From positions 1 through 52,917 of the forward strand of contig JAFNSO010000104.1 in the NCBI GenBank assembly GCA_017384945.1: DNA of 52,917 nucleotides. Reading direction: 5' to 3'. The position numbers were made by a program, and so were the translations under genes. The stretch is from Ruminococcus sp. (GTDB taxonomy: Bacteria > Bacillota > Clostridia > Oscillospirales > Acutalibacteraceae). This document shows positions 1 to 7,325 of this stretch, piece by piece (positions within the stretch are counted from its first letter, which is position 1; every line of letters begins with the position of its first letter). The notes beneath the pieces were generated by a model. The model saw nothing but the letters and a program-made list of their open reading frames with translations, did no database searches and had not been told where the DNA came from.

Positions 1-32
1 AACAAAAAACACCAGAAAGGGTGTTTTTTGTT
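1..32 (-). terminator. Hairpin terminator after a tRNA 3'-end copy
   Basis: A-rich arm 1-13 pairs with the T-rich arm 20-32 around a short loop. Read on the minus strand it directly follows the tRNA-Gln-like 3' end at 33-46, the same arrangement as the real tRNA and its terminator at 178-216. The tRNA body expected at 47-107 is absent, so this is a terminator of a relic or of a small RNA. Confidence 0.6.
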
Positions 33-213
33 TGGCTGAGCTGGCGTAGGTTCAGGAGTGAGTAAGATTGATCTCGCCATATGGGTTCACGTTTTTTGGA
101 AAGGCTTCATCAGCGCTACGACCTAAAAACGCTCCCCCGGAGCGTTTTTTTAACGGTCTTTCGAATCCCGCCGTCAGCCAATAAAAAAGGCACCTTTCGG
201 GTGCTTTTTTTAT
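33..213. repeat. tRNA-end-bounded repeat unit, copy A
   Basis: The unit lies between two identical 14-base copies of the tRNA-Gln 3' end (TGGCTGAGCTGGCG at 33-46 and 214-227). It contains a 54-base core at 105-158 that recurs at 52405-52458 with 46 of 54 bases identical. The core has a hairpin with stem GCTCC/GGAGC whose closing pair is C130-G144 here and T-A in the other copy, so pairing is conserved while sequence changes. After the core, bases 160-172 copy the T-arm of tRNA-Gln in inverted orientation. It encodes no convincing protein. Its nature (non-autonomous element, RNA, or recombination product) is not settled by the sequence. Confidence 0.6.
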
Positions 214-216
214 TGG
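178..216 (-). terminator. tRNA-Gln intrinsic terminator
   Basis: An inverted repeat with stem CCAATA...GGCACC against GGTGC...TATTGG and loop TTTC. Read on the minus strand it starts at the CCA end of tRNA-Gln and carries the A-rich/T-rich arms of an intrinsic terminator. Confidence 0.75.
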
Positions 217-288
217 CTGAGCTGGCGGGATTCGAACCCACGAGTGCAGGAGTCAAAGTCCTGTGCCTTACCGCTTGGCGACAGCTCA
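214..288 (-). tRNA. tRNA-Gln (UUG)
   Basis: On the minus strand the sequence folds as a cloverleaf. The acceptor stem TGAGCTG pairs with CAGCTCA, the anticodon stem CAGGA/TCCTG encloses loop CTTTGAC with anticodon TTG, and the T-arm is GTGGG-TTCGAAT-CCCGC. The discriminator G is followed by an encoded CCA. A strong promoter lies at 313-340 and a terminator at 178-216, so it is a single-gene transcript. Confidence 0.95.
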
Positions 289-312
289 ATATTCAATTTA
301 TACAACTTCTTA

Positions 313-340
313 ATTATACCATATTATTGATAAAAGTCAA
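313..340 (-). promoter_or_regulatory. Sigma-A promoter of tRNA-Gln
   Basis: Minus-strand -35 TTGACT (335-340) and -10 TATAAT (313-318) are separated by 16 bases, with an extended -10 TG. The start would fall about 15-20 bases before the mature tRNA 5' end. Confidence 0.75.
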
Positions 341-347
341 TAATTAC

Positions 348-375
348 TTGCTTTTTTCTTCATTTATGGTATACT
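348..375 (+). promoter_or_regulatory. Promoter of the cobalamin operon
   Basis: -35 TTGCTT (348-353), 16-base spacer, -10 TATACT (370-375). It stands immediately upstream of the riboswitch and is divergent from the tRNA-Gln promoter. Confidence 0.65.
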
Positions 376-391
376 GTAATCAACTGAATAT

Positions 392-550
392 CACTTGCGC
401 GGTTTCGCGAGAATCAATAGGGAAGGCGGTGAAAGTCCGCCGCAACAGCCATTACCGTGTTCAGCCGAAAAGAAGCATTATGTCACTGATATGTATCGGG
501 AAGGCGCTTTTTACTATGACTGTAAGTCGGGAGACCTGCCGCGCTCGTAT
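392..550 (+). promoter_or_regulatory. Cobalamin (B12) riboswitch
   Basis: The conserved landmarks of the adenosylcobalamin riboswitch occur in order: GGGAA followed by GGCGGTGAAAGTCCGCCGC (about 420-442), AACAGCC (444-450), and the B12 box with AGTCGGGAGACCTGCC (525-540). The 5' GCGCGG (about 397-402) can pair with CCGCGC after the B12 box to close the aptamer. A terminator hairpin follows at 594-624, so control is most likely by transcription termination when B12 is plentiful. It places the downstream surface proteins and transporter in B12 uptake. Confidence 0.93.
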
Positions 551-593
551 TTTGCTGTTTTCCTTGGGCACATGGAGGAGGAACAGTTTTTTG

Positions 594-624
594 AAGTGCC
601 CTTCTTTTTCGGGGCGCTTTTTTT
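594..624 (+). terminator. Riboswitch expression-platform terminator
   Basis: The stem AAGTGCCC (594-601) pairs with GGGCGCTT (612-619), one pair being G-T, and is followed by a run of T to 624. It lies between the aptamer and the ribosome site GGAGG (625-629) of the first gene, which is the usual place for a riboswitch-controlled terminator. Confidence 0.8.
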
Positions 625-637
625 GGAGGTTTTTTTA

Positions 638-2014
638 ATGAAAAAGATTATGGCAATTCTATTGTCGGCGCTGCTTATCGTCTCGGTGTTCACCATTGCG
701 GTCAGCGCGCAGTCAAACACCGTCTCTGTACGTATCGAGGGTGTGAATGAGAACTTTTATTACGGCGACGTTCCTCTCGGCGAGGATGACACGGTAATGA
801 GTATTCTCAACCGTATCGACGCGGACAACGAGTCGATTACCGTCGTAAGCGAAAAAAGCTCCTACGACGGCAGTGACTACGTAACCGCCATTAACGGCGA
901 GAAGGCGGCGACCTTCGGCGGCTACGACGGCTGGCAGTACGCGGTCAACAATGTTTACGCCGAAGTCGGAATGGGCTCTTACAAGCCCTCCGCGGGGGAT
1001 AAAATCGTAATTCTCTACGGAGACTATCCCTGCGCTCTGCCCGTAGCGGACTTTTCAAAGGCGAATGAGGGCGTGATTTCCTTTGCAAGCGAGAACACAA
1101 ACTGGGTTCCAGATGAAAACGGAAACTACAATCCCGTTACGACGGTCGATCCTGTCAGTGACGCCGATGTTTTCCTTAATGGCGAGAAGTTTACAACCGA
1201 CAAGGACGGAAAAATCAGCTTCAACGCATCTGAGTTTAAGGGCTTTGTAAACGTTCAAATCAGCAGATACTCAAAGTCAGGCGCGCCGAGCGTTTGCAGA
1301 TACGCTCCCGATTACGGCTTTGAGATGAAGGGAGCCACAACAGACGAGAGCACTCCCGAGGAAACTACCGCTCCCGTTACGGTTCCCGAGACCACTCAGG
1401 CAACCGAGCCTACAACGTCTCCCGCGACCGAGCCCACAACGGCTCCCGCAACCGAGCCCACAACAGCTCCCGCGACCGAGCCGACGACGGCTCCCGCGAC
1501 CGAGCCGACGACGGCTCCCGCGACTGAGCCTACAACGTCTCCCGCGACCGACGCTGTTAAGGTTACAACCGTTTCGCTTCCTTCGGCAAAGACGCTTTAC
1601 GTTCAGGGTACATATACGATTTCCGCCAATGCCATCAATAACCCTGTCGGAAAGACGAACTACTCTTCGTCGAATCCTAAGGTGGTTTCCGTTATCGGCG
1701 GCAAGCTCACCGCTCTCAAAAAAGGAACCGCGAATATCACCGTTACGAACAACAATATTAAGGGTACAATGACCGTTACGGTCAAGAATCCCAAGCTCAA
1801 TAAAAAGAGCGTTACCCTTAAGCTGAAAAAAGGCAAGAAAACCTTTAAAATCAAGGTGAAGGGTCAGGTCGGAAAGCTTTCCTTCAAGTCCTCGAAGAAA
1901 AAGGTCGCGAAGGTCAGCTCAAAGGGCGTTGTGACCGCTAAGAAGAAGGGCAAGGCTGTCATCACCGTAAGTACGAACGGTATGAAATTAAAGCTGAACG
2001 TCAAGGTAAAATAA
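638..2014 (+). CDS. Secreted DUF4430 (transcobalamin-beta-like) protein with Ig-like C-terminus
   Basis: First gene after the B12 riboswitch. The start at 638 has GGAGG 8 bases upstream; an in-frame extension to 395 would run through the riboswitch and is rejected. The 458-residue product has a signal peptide (1-24), then a DUF4430 domain (about 28-130) with the signature GWQYAVNN (98-105) and a GDKIVILYG strand. This fold is that of the C-terminal cobalamin-binding domain of transcobalamin and intrinsic factor. A second beta domain follows (about 135-235), then a Thr/Pro linker made of 8-residue repeats, then two bacterial Ig-like (BIG2) modules; the last is very Lys-rich. No LPXTG motif or C-terminal membrane segment is present, so wall association through the cationic module is inferred. 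The likely role is capturing corrinoid outside the cell for the ECF importer. Confidence 0.82.
   Translation: MKKIMAILLSALLIVSVFTIAVSAQSNTVSVRIEGVNENFYYGDVPLGEDDTVMSILNRIDADNESITVVSEKSSYDGSDYVTAINGEKAATFGGYDGWQYAVNNVYAEVGMGSYKPSAGDKIVILYGDYPCALPVADFSKANEGVISFASENTNWVPDENGNYNPVTTVDPVSDADVFLNGEKFTTDKDGKISFNASEFKGFVNVQISRYSKSGAPSVCRYAPDYGFEMKGATTDESTPEETTAPVTVPETTQATEPTTSPATEPTTAPATEPTTAPATEPTTAPATEPTTAPATEPTTSPATDAVKVTTVSLPSAKTLYVQGTYTISANAINNPVGKTNYSSSNPKVVSVIGGKLTALKKGTANITVTNNNIKGTMTVTVKNPKLNKKSVTLKLKKGKKTFKIKVKGQVGKLSFKSSKKKVAKVSSKGVVTAKKKGKAVITVSTNGMKLKLNVKVK
1400..1543 (+). repeat. Six 24-bp tandem repeats coding a Thr/Pro linker
   Basis: Six in-frame 24-base units encode ATEPTTxP. They vary mainly at third codon positions, so the repeat is selected at protein level but is still prone to copy-number change by slippage. 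Confidence 0.9.
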
Positions 2015-2032
2015 TTAAATCAGAGGTGCGTT

Positions 2033-3448
2033 ATGAAAACCTGTAAAACCGTAATTTGTGTGTTGATTTGTTCTTTAATAGCCGTAAGTGCGTCTTTTAC
2101 GGGGTTTAACGCCGAAGCTGTCTCCCTCGACAACGTCAAAAGCGCTGTTGAGGGAGTAATCTCGTATAAATGCGGTCAGGCGAACGCTCAAAGCGTTGAT
2201 GGTCTGCTCGACTCATTGGGGTCAACGGCGGGGGAGTTTTCCGCCGACTGGTATATCATCGCGCTCTCGCTTTACGGGGTGGACTGCCGTAATTCAAGGG
2301 CTGTGTCCTGTCTGAAAAACAAGGTGAGAGAGTATTACCGCGACGGCATTTCCGCCGTGAAGGTGACCGATTTGCAAAGAACGGCTTTTGCTCTTATGGC
2401 TTGCGGCGAGAATATAAGAAATATTGAGGGTCGCAATCTGCTCGCGGACTGCACATATAACCGCGCCGAGAAAAAGTCACTCGACGCGCAGGGGGTTAAC
2501 TCCGTTGCTTACGCGCTTTTGCTGCTCGATTCGGACGATTTCCAAATCCCCGAGAAGGCGTCGACCACCCGCGACGATATGATCAACATGATACTCGACA
2601 AGGAGCTTGAGGGCGGAGGCTTTGCGCTGTTCGGTTCCTCGGCGGATGTTGATGTGACCGCGATCGTTTTGCAGGCGCTCGCTCCGTACAGGAGTCATGA
2701 GAAGGCTTCAAAGGCGATTGATCGCGCGGTTTCGATCCTTTCGGTAAGACAAAGCTCAGACGGCGCGTACAAATCCTTTTCAAACAAGCCGAGCGCCGAA
2801 AGCACCGCTCAGGTCGCGCTGGCTCTGTGCGCGAACGGAATCAATCCGATTTCCGACGGAAGATTTGTAAAGGAAGGTAACTCCGTAATGGACGGCCTGA
2901 TGTCCTTTAAGCTCGATAACGGGGCGTTCAGCCATTTCAGAGACGGTGAGTCTGATAACATAGCGACATATCAGAGCCTTTGCGCGCTTGTAGGCTGTTA
3001 CAGATTTATGAGCGGCAGCAAGTATTTTTACGACTTTAAAGGTAAAAGCTATGAAAAAACCTCGGAGCTAAACAAGGTAATCTCAAAAAAGAAAAAGACT
3101 GTTTCAAAAGCTTCGACTACATCAAAGACAAAAACCAAGAAAAATAAACAATCAGCGGTCAAAGCGACAGAAGAAACTCAAGCCGCGACTGTTCTGAAAT
3201 CATCCGCGCATCATTCAACAAAAATCACTTTTTCAAAAAACGTCAAGGCTAAGAAAAAGGCAAAGAACCCAAAGAAGGCAACTGTCACAGCGACATCGGA
3301 CGAGACCTCGCAAGCGTCTGTCTCGGCAAAGAAAAGCTCAGTACCCGATAATACAGAAAAAGGTGAAAGCGCTTTGTATATACCGTTCGCGCTTATCTTT
3401 CTCGGTTATCCTGTTTTGGTTGTGATTCTCCGCAGGAGGAAAAAGTGA
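2033..3448 (+). CDS. Membrane-anchored alpha/alpha-barrel protein (transcobalamin-alpha-like)
   Basis: The 471-residue exported protein has a signal peptide (about 1-28), then roughly 320 residues of helical repeats of the prenyltransferase/squalene-oxidase type. Repeats show the pattern DLQRTAFALMACG, NSVAYALLLL, DVDVTAIVLQALAPY, ESTAQVALALCANG and NIATYQSLCALVGCY. That alpha/alpha barrel is the fold of the N-terminal domain of transcobalamin and intrinsic factor. A Lys/Ser/Thr-rich stalk (about 345-440) leads to a C-terminal membrane helix ending RRRKK, so the barrel should be displayed outside and tethered. It overlaps the next gene by GTGA and lies between two DUF4430 genes under a B12 riboswitch. 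A role as the alpha half of a two-part cobalamin binder is inferred; no corrinoid-contact residues were verified. Confidence 0.8.
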   Translation: MKTCKTVICVLICSLIAVSASFTGFNAEAVSLDNVKSAVEGVISYKCGQANAQSVDGLLDSLGSTAGEFSADWYIIALSLYGVDCRNSRAVSCLKNKVREYYRDGISAVKVTDLQRTAFALMACGENIRNIEGRNLLADCTYNRAEKKSLDAQGVNSVAYALLLLDSDDFQIPEKASTTRDDMINMILDKELEGGGFALFGSSADVDVTAIVLQALAPYRSHEKASKAIDRAVSILSVRQSSDGAYKSFSNKPSAESTAQVALALCANGINPISDGRFVKEGNSVMDGLMSFKLDNGAFSHFRDGESDNIATYQSLCALVGCYRFMSGSKYFYDFKGKSYEKTSELNKVISKKKKTVSKASTTSKTKTKKNKQSAVKATEETQAATVLKSSAHHSTKITFSKNVKAKKKAKNPKKATVTATSDETSQASVSAKKSSVPDNTEKGESALYIPFALIFLGYPVLVVILRRRKK

Positions 3449-3939
3449 AACGGTTTTCAGCGCTTGTAATTCTCGCGGTTATTCTGATCGGCGGCTGTTC
3501 CGTAAAAAGCGCGGAGGAGTACTACGGCGAGACGAATGCCGAGACAGGCTTAAGGGTTAAAATTTCAATCAACTGCGAGAACGCGGTAAAATATTTGAAG
3601 GACAATAAGAGGGTAAACCCCGATATTCTGAAGGACTGCGAGGTCGGCTTCAAAAAAGGGGAGACCGTCTTTGACGCACTCAAAACCGCGTGCAAGGAAA
3701 ATAAAATTCAGTTTGAATACAACGGAAGCTCAGAATCCGTTTACATAAAAGGAATAGATTATTTGTATGAGTTCGACTGCGGAGAGCTCTCGGGCTGGGA
3801 GTATTCGGTCAACGGAGAATTCCCCTCGGTCGGCTGCAACGCTGTAAGGCTCAACGACGGCGACGAGATAAAATGGCTTTATACCTGCGACCTCGGAGCC
3901 GATATCGGAAATGTTTTTAAGGCAACACCGCACAATTAG
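3445..3939 (+). CDS. DUF4430 lipoprotein (transcobalamin-beta-like)
   Basis: The GTG start at 3445 has AGGAGG at 3434-3439 and overlaps the stop of the preceding gene. The product has 164 residues with a lipobox LIGGC, so Cys18 should be lipidated. The mature part is essentially one DUF4430 domain (about 37-150) with the signature GWEYSVNG (117-124) and DGDEIKWLY, the same pattern as the first gene of the operon. The last six codons and the stop are supplied by the terminal repeat of the inserted element at 3921-4081. Without that element the frame would end FKENR, with its stop overlapping the ecfT start. The domain is complete, so the protein is probably still functional. It is likely the membrane-proximal corrinoid-binding partner of the S component. 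Confidence 0.82.
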   Translation: MKRFSALVILAVILIGGCSVKSAEEYYGETNAETGLRVKISINCENAVKYLKDNKRVNPDILKDCEVGFKKGETVFDALKTACKENKIQFEYNGSSESVYIKGIDYLYEFDCGELSGWEYSVNGEFPSVGCNAVRLNDGDEIKWLYTCDLGADIGNVFKATPHN

Positions 3940-4081
3940 CGGCGTACGCCTTGCTTGAATATTATTCCGTCAGACTGTCCAAAAATCGGCGTCCATACGT
4001 CAGTGTGCACACCGATTATTTGTACACCCTGACGAAAAATTTTACTGCGCAATCCGCACACCTTAATTATGCGGTATTGCC
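3921..4081. mobile_element. 161-bp MITE-like element with TTAA duplication
   Basis: Terminal inverted repeats of 18 bases (3921-3938 and 4064-4081) match at 16 positions. TTAA occurs on both sides (3917-3920 and 4082-4085), consistent with a target-site duplication. Nested inner inverted repeats (CGTCAG 3968/CTGACG 4029; AATCGG 3984/CCGATT 4012) let the whole element fold as one long hairpin. It has no coding capacity. Removing it with one TTAA restores a shorter reading frame whose TGA overlaps the ATG of ecfT, like the other tight junctions in this operon. The transposase that moved it is not in the window. Confidence 0.85.
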
Positions 4082-4094
4082 TTAAGGAAAACCG

Positions 4095-4949
4095 ATGAAT
4101 ACATTCAGAAATCTGCACCCGGTGACGCTGCTCCTTTACTTTTCGTTTGTGACGGTGTTCTCGGTGTTCAACTTCAATCCCGTATACCTATGCTTTTCAC
4201 TTTTGGGAGCGGCGCTTTATTTCGCCTCGGTGAAGGGCGTTTTTGTTATGCTCAAAAGTATGGCGGGATATTTTATTATGCTTTTGGCTGTTGCCGCGCT
4301 GAACCCGCTGTTTTCTCACAACGGTGCTACGGCGCTCTTTTTTATAAATGATAACCGCGTTACGCTTGAGGCGTTTTGCTTCGGCGCCGCGCTCGGACTG
4401 GCGATAGCGTCGGCTTTGTGCTGGTTTTCGTGCATCGGAGAGGTTTTTGACAGCGAGAAGCTGCTATATCTTTTCGGGAGGGCTTCGCCGAAGCTCGCGG
4501 CAGTGATTTCCCTGTCCCTGAGACTGGTGCCAGGGATTTTTAAAAGCTTTAAGGAAATACACTCGGCTCAGTCGTCCTTTTCCTCAAATCAGGGAAGAGT
4601 AAGACGGTTTTTGAGCTCGTTTTCGGCTGTTATTACACAGAGCCTTGAAAACTCGATAATCACGGCGGACAGTATGAACGCGAGGGGCTTTGCTCTTAAA
4701 AAGCGAACCCGTTTCTCTCGGTTTCGATTTACGGCTTATGACGCTGGATTCTCGGCGTTTTTTGTATTGCTCGGGACTTTTATTTGTGTCGGATGGTTCT
4801 CTTTTGAGTTTTATCCTGTTATTTCAATCGGGAGGCTTAACGCGCTAAATATTATGAGCGTTGTTTTATTCGCGGTGATGTCGCTTACGCCGTTTGCCTA
4901 TGAGGTTAAGGAGGGTGTGAAATGGAAGATTTCTCTATCAAAAATCTGA
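4095..4949 (+). CDS. ecfT: ECF transporter transmembrane component EcfT (CbiQ family)
   Basis: The 284-residue integral membrane protein is the T component of an energy-coupling-factor transporter, linking the vitamin-binding S component to the ATPases. It shows several hydrophobic segments in the N-terminal half and the family signature ADSMNARGF (191-199), whose Ala-Arg-Gly inserts into the ATPase groove. SLRLVPG lies in the preceding coupling-helix region. The start ATG at 4095 uses AAGG at 4084-4087, which overlaps the TTAA copy of the inserted element. It overlaps the ATPase gene by 28 bases, implying coupled translation. Confidence 0.88.
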   Translation: MNTFRNLHPVTLLLYFSFVTVFSVFNFNPVYLCFSLLGAALYFASVKGVFVMLKSMAGYFIMLLAVAALNPLFSHNGATALFFINDNRVTLEAFCFGAALGLAIASALCWFSCIGEVFDSEKLLYLFGRASPKLAAVISLSLRLVPGIFKSFKEIHSAQSSFSSNQGRVRRFLSSFSAVITQSLENSIITADSMNARGFALKKRTRFSRFRFTAYDAGFSAFFVLLGTFICVGWFSFEFYPVISIGRLNALNIMSVVLFAVMSLTPFAYEVKEGVKWKISLSKI

Positions 4950-6502
4950 GCTTTAAGTACCCGGACCGCGAACGCTTTGCGCTCTCAAATATTAATCTCG
5001 GAATAAAAAAGGGCGAGTTTTTGCTTGTTATCGGTGAATCTGGAAGCGGAAAAACGACCCTGCTCAGAATGTTAAAAAACGAGCTCAGACCAAAGGGTGA
5101 GATCGACGGCGGGATACTTTTCCTAGGAAATAATCTTTTTGAATTGAAAGCGCTCGACAGCGCGCCAAAAATCGGCTTCATAACGCAGGAGCCCGAGGCT
5201 CAGCTTGTCAGCGACAGGGTGTACGGCGAGCTTGCCTTCGGACTTGAAAACCTTGGACTCGACAGGGAGATCATAAGAGCGAGAGTAGGGGAGTTCGCCT
5301 CGTATTTCGGGCTTGTAAAGGAGTTTACAAAACCGACCGCCAACCTTTCGGGCGGACAGAAGCAGCTGTTGAATCTCGCTTCCGTTATGGCGATGAATCC
5401 CGAGGTTATAATCCTTGACGAGCCGACCTCCCAGCTTGACCCGATTGCTGCCGTGGAGTTTCTCGACGCTCTGAAAAGGCTCAACGACGATTTGGGCGTT
5501 ACGGTCATAATCGCCGAGCATCACCTTGAAAATGCTTTTAAGCTCGCCGACAGGGTTGCTTATCTCGAGGACGGAAGGCTTTTCTGCTGTGAGGCTCCCG
5601 AAGGTCTTGCCCTTTTATTGAAGGATAAAAGGATTTCTCAGACCCTTCCTGTCAGCTCGAGGGTTTATCAGTATCTTGATTCGGACGGAAAATGCCCCCT
5701 GACCGTGAAAGAGGGCAGAGGGATGCTTGAAAAGTATGAAAATGAGCATTATATTTCTATAAAAGAATTAATAAATAATGAGGAAATAATCTCCTGCAAA
5801 GACATTTGGTTTCGATATGAGAAAAAGGGAGAGGATGTCCTAAGAAGCTGTTCGCTCGGCGTTCGCAGGGGTGAGTTCTACGCTCTCGCGGGAGAGAACG
5901 GAAGCGGTAAATCGACAATTCTAAAGCTTATTTTCGGCGCTTTGAAGCCGTACAGAGGAAGGCTCAGAAGAAGGAGCGAATCGCTCGCTTACCTGCCGCA
6001 GAATCCTAAGAATCTGTTTGTAAAGGACAGCGTTGAGGAGGATTTTAAGAGTGTAAATAATTCTTATCTGGAATTATGTGAAAGCTTTGGCATTGAAAAG
6101 CTGCTCAGCGCGCATCCTTATGATCTGAGCGGCGGTGAGCTTGAAAGAGCCGCGATTTGCAAGCTTCTGCTGCTTTCTCCCGAGGTCTTGCTGCTCGACG
6201 AGCCGACAAAGGGACTTGATTCCTTCGCAAAAAATGAGCTCGGCATGTTTTTGCGCGAGAGAATCAAAGAAGGACTCACAGTCATCTGCGTTACTCACGA
6301 CCTTGACTTCGCGGCGAATTTCGCTGACAGGTGCGGACTGCTTTTTGACGGCGGAATTATATGCGAGAATGATTGCAATACATTTTTCTCCGGGAACAGC
6401 TTTTACACAACCGCTTCATCAAGGCTGACAAAGGGGATTTTTAAAAACGCGGTAACATATGATGATATTCTCGAATGTATCAAGGCGGGTGAAGGAAAAT
6501 GA
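4922..6502 (+). CDS. ecfA: Fused two-domain ECF ATPase (EcfA-EcfA')
   Basis: The 526-residue protein has two complete ABC ATPase halves in one chain. Half 1 has Walker A GESGSGKT (38-45), Q-loop Gln89, LSGGQ (142-146) and Walker B VIILDEP (162-168). Half 2 has Walker A GENGSGKS (324-331), LSGGE (402-406) and VLLLDEP (422-428). All catalytic motifs are intact. In ECF systems the pair powers the EcfT-S complex at the cytoplasmic membrane. Because the cluster has its own S component and riboswitch, this is likely a dedicated (group I) cobalamin importer rather than the shared module. It overlaps the S-component gene by 4 bases (ATGA). Confidence 0.92.
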   Translation: MEDFSIKNLSFKYPDRERFALSNINLGIKKGEFLLVIGESGSGKTTLLRMLKNELRPKGEIDGGILFLGNNLFELKALDSAPKIGFITQEPEAQLVSDRVYGELAFGLENLGLDREIIRARVGEFASYFGLVKEFTKPTANLSGGQKQLLNLASVMAMNPEVIILDEPTSQLDPIAAVEFLDALKRLNDDLGVTVIIAEHHLENAFKLADRVAYLEDGRLFCCEAPEGLALLLKDKRISQTLPVSSRVYQYLDSDGKCPLTVKEGRGMLEKYENEHYISIKELINNEEIISCKDIWFRYEKKGEDVLRSCSLGVRRGEFYALAGENGSGKSTILKLIFGALKPYRGRLRRRSESLAYLPQNPKNLFVKDSVEEDFKSVNNSYLELCESFGIEKLLSAHPYDLSGGELERAAICKLLLLSPEVLLLDEPTKGLDSFAKNELGMFLRERIKEGLTVICVTHDLDFAANFADRCGLLFDGGIICENDCNTFFSGNSFYTTASSRLTKGIFKNAVTYDDILECIKAGEGK

Positions 6503-7167
6503 GAAAGCTTTTGATTCTTATTATTCCGCTTTTGATAATTCCCGCGGTCGTTGTTGCGGGGTATATTATCGGAAGAAACTCCTACGCGTTTGTTTCGGCG
6601 CTTGTCGTTCTTCTCGGCTGTGTTCCGTTCTTTCTCGCGTTTGAGGACGGGAATAACTCGGGCAGGAGAGTGGTCACCCTTGCGGTTATGACGGCTCTGT
6701 CCGTCGCGGGGAGATTTATCTTCGCTCCGATCCCGTTTTTTAAGCCTGTGACCGCTATGGTGATTATTTCGGCGATGTACTTCGGCTCAGGGTTCGGTTT
6801 TCTGACGGGAGCTTTGTCGGCTTTGATTTCAAACTTCTACTTCGGTCAGGGTCCGTGGACGCCGTTTCAGATGTTCGCGTGGGGCTTGATCGGCTTTCTC
6901 GCGGGACTGCTTTCCGATCCGTTGAAGCGAAGTAAGCTTGTTTTGATTTTGTACGCCGTTTTTTCGGGCTTTTTGTATTCGGTTATACTCGACACATGGA
7001 CTACGCTCTGGGCTGATTCGGGTTTTAATCTTACGCGTTTTCTCGCGTTGACGGCGACCTCTTTTCCGATTACGGTTGTGTATATCGTGTCAAATGTTGT
7101 CTTTCTTCTGATATTTACGCCGCTGTTTTCAAAAAAGCTCGACAGAATTATAAAAAAATACGGATAA
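6499..7167 (+). CDS. ECF transporter S component, probably cobalamin-specific
   Basis: The 222-residue protein is almost wholly hydrophobic, with about six membrane segments, the usual size of an S component. The central stretch with PFFKPVTAMVIISAMYFG and ALISNFYFGQGPWTPFQM resembles the CblT/CbrT-type cobalamin S components of Firmicutes as I recall them. Substrate assignment rests mainly on the riboswitch and the transcobalamin-like partners. It is the last gene of the operon and is followed by a weak terminator at 7173-7207. Confidence 0.85.
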   Translation: MRKLLILIIPLLIIPAVVVAGYIIGRNSYAFVSALVVLLGCVPFFLAFEDGNNSGRRVVTLAVMTALSVAGRFIFAPIPFFKPVTAMVIISAMYFGSGFGFLTGALSALISNFYFGQGPWTPFQMFAWGLIGFLAGLLSDPLKRSKLVLILYAVFSGFLYSVILDTWTTLWADSGFNLTRFLALTATSFPITVVYIVSNVVFLLIFTPLFSKKLDRIIKKYG

Positions 7168-7172
7168 GAATA

Positions 7173-7207
7173 CGGGACTGCCGCAAAAACTGTGACAGTT
7201 CCGTTTT
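7173..7207 (+). terminator. Probable terminator of the cobalamin operon
   Basis: CGGGACTG (7173-7180) pairs with CAGTTCCG (7196-7203), with one G-T pair, and is followed by TTTT. The loop is long, so strength is uncertain. Confidence 0.5.
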
Positions 7208-7325
7208 GCATATATTGCTCGTTTCTTATGTGCATTATATACAAAAACAGGAGTTAAACTTTGTTATATAAAGTATGGGATAATATGTTAGAATAAAGTA
7301 TACAAACCGAAAAGGACGTGAGCAC

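Noticed and set aside
395-637. N-terminal extension of the first DUF4430 protein
   Set aside because: The codons fall in the riboswitch aptamer and terminator. The start at 638 has GGAGG and a normal signal peptide.
81-638. A 185-codon plus-strand frame across the tRNA-Gln and riboswitch
   Set aside because: It translates the antisense of the tRNA, terminator hairpins and the riboswitch. It has no ribosome site and overlaps the operon promoter.
1400-1543. CRISPR-like regular repeats (also 32526-32657 and 33438-33617)
   Set aside because: The repeats are contiguous without spacers, in frame and encode Thr/Pro linkers.
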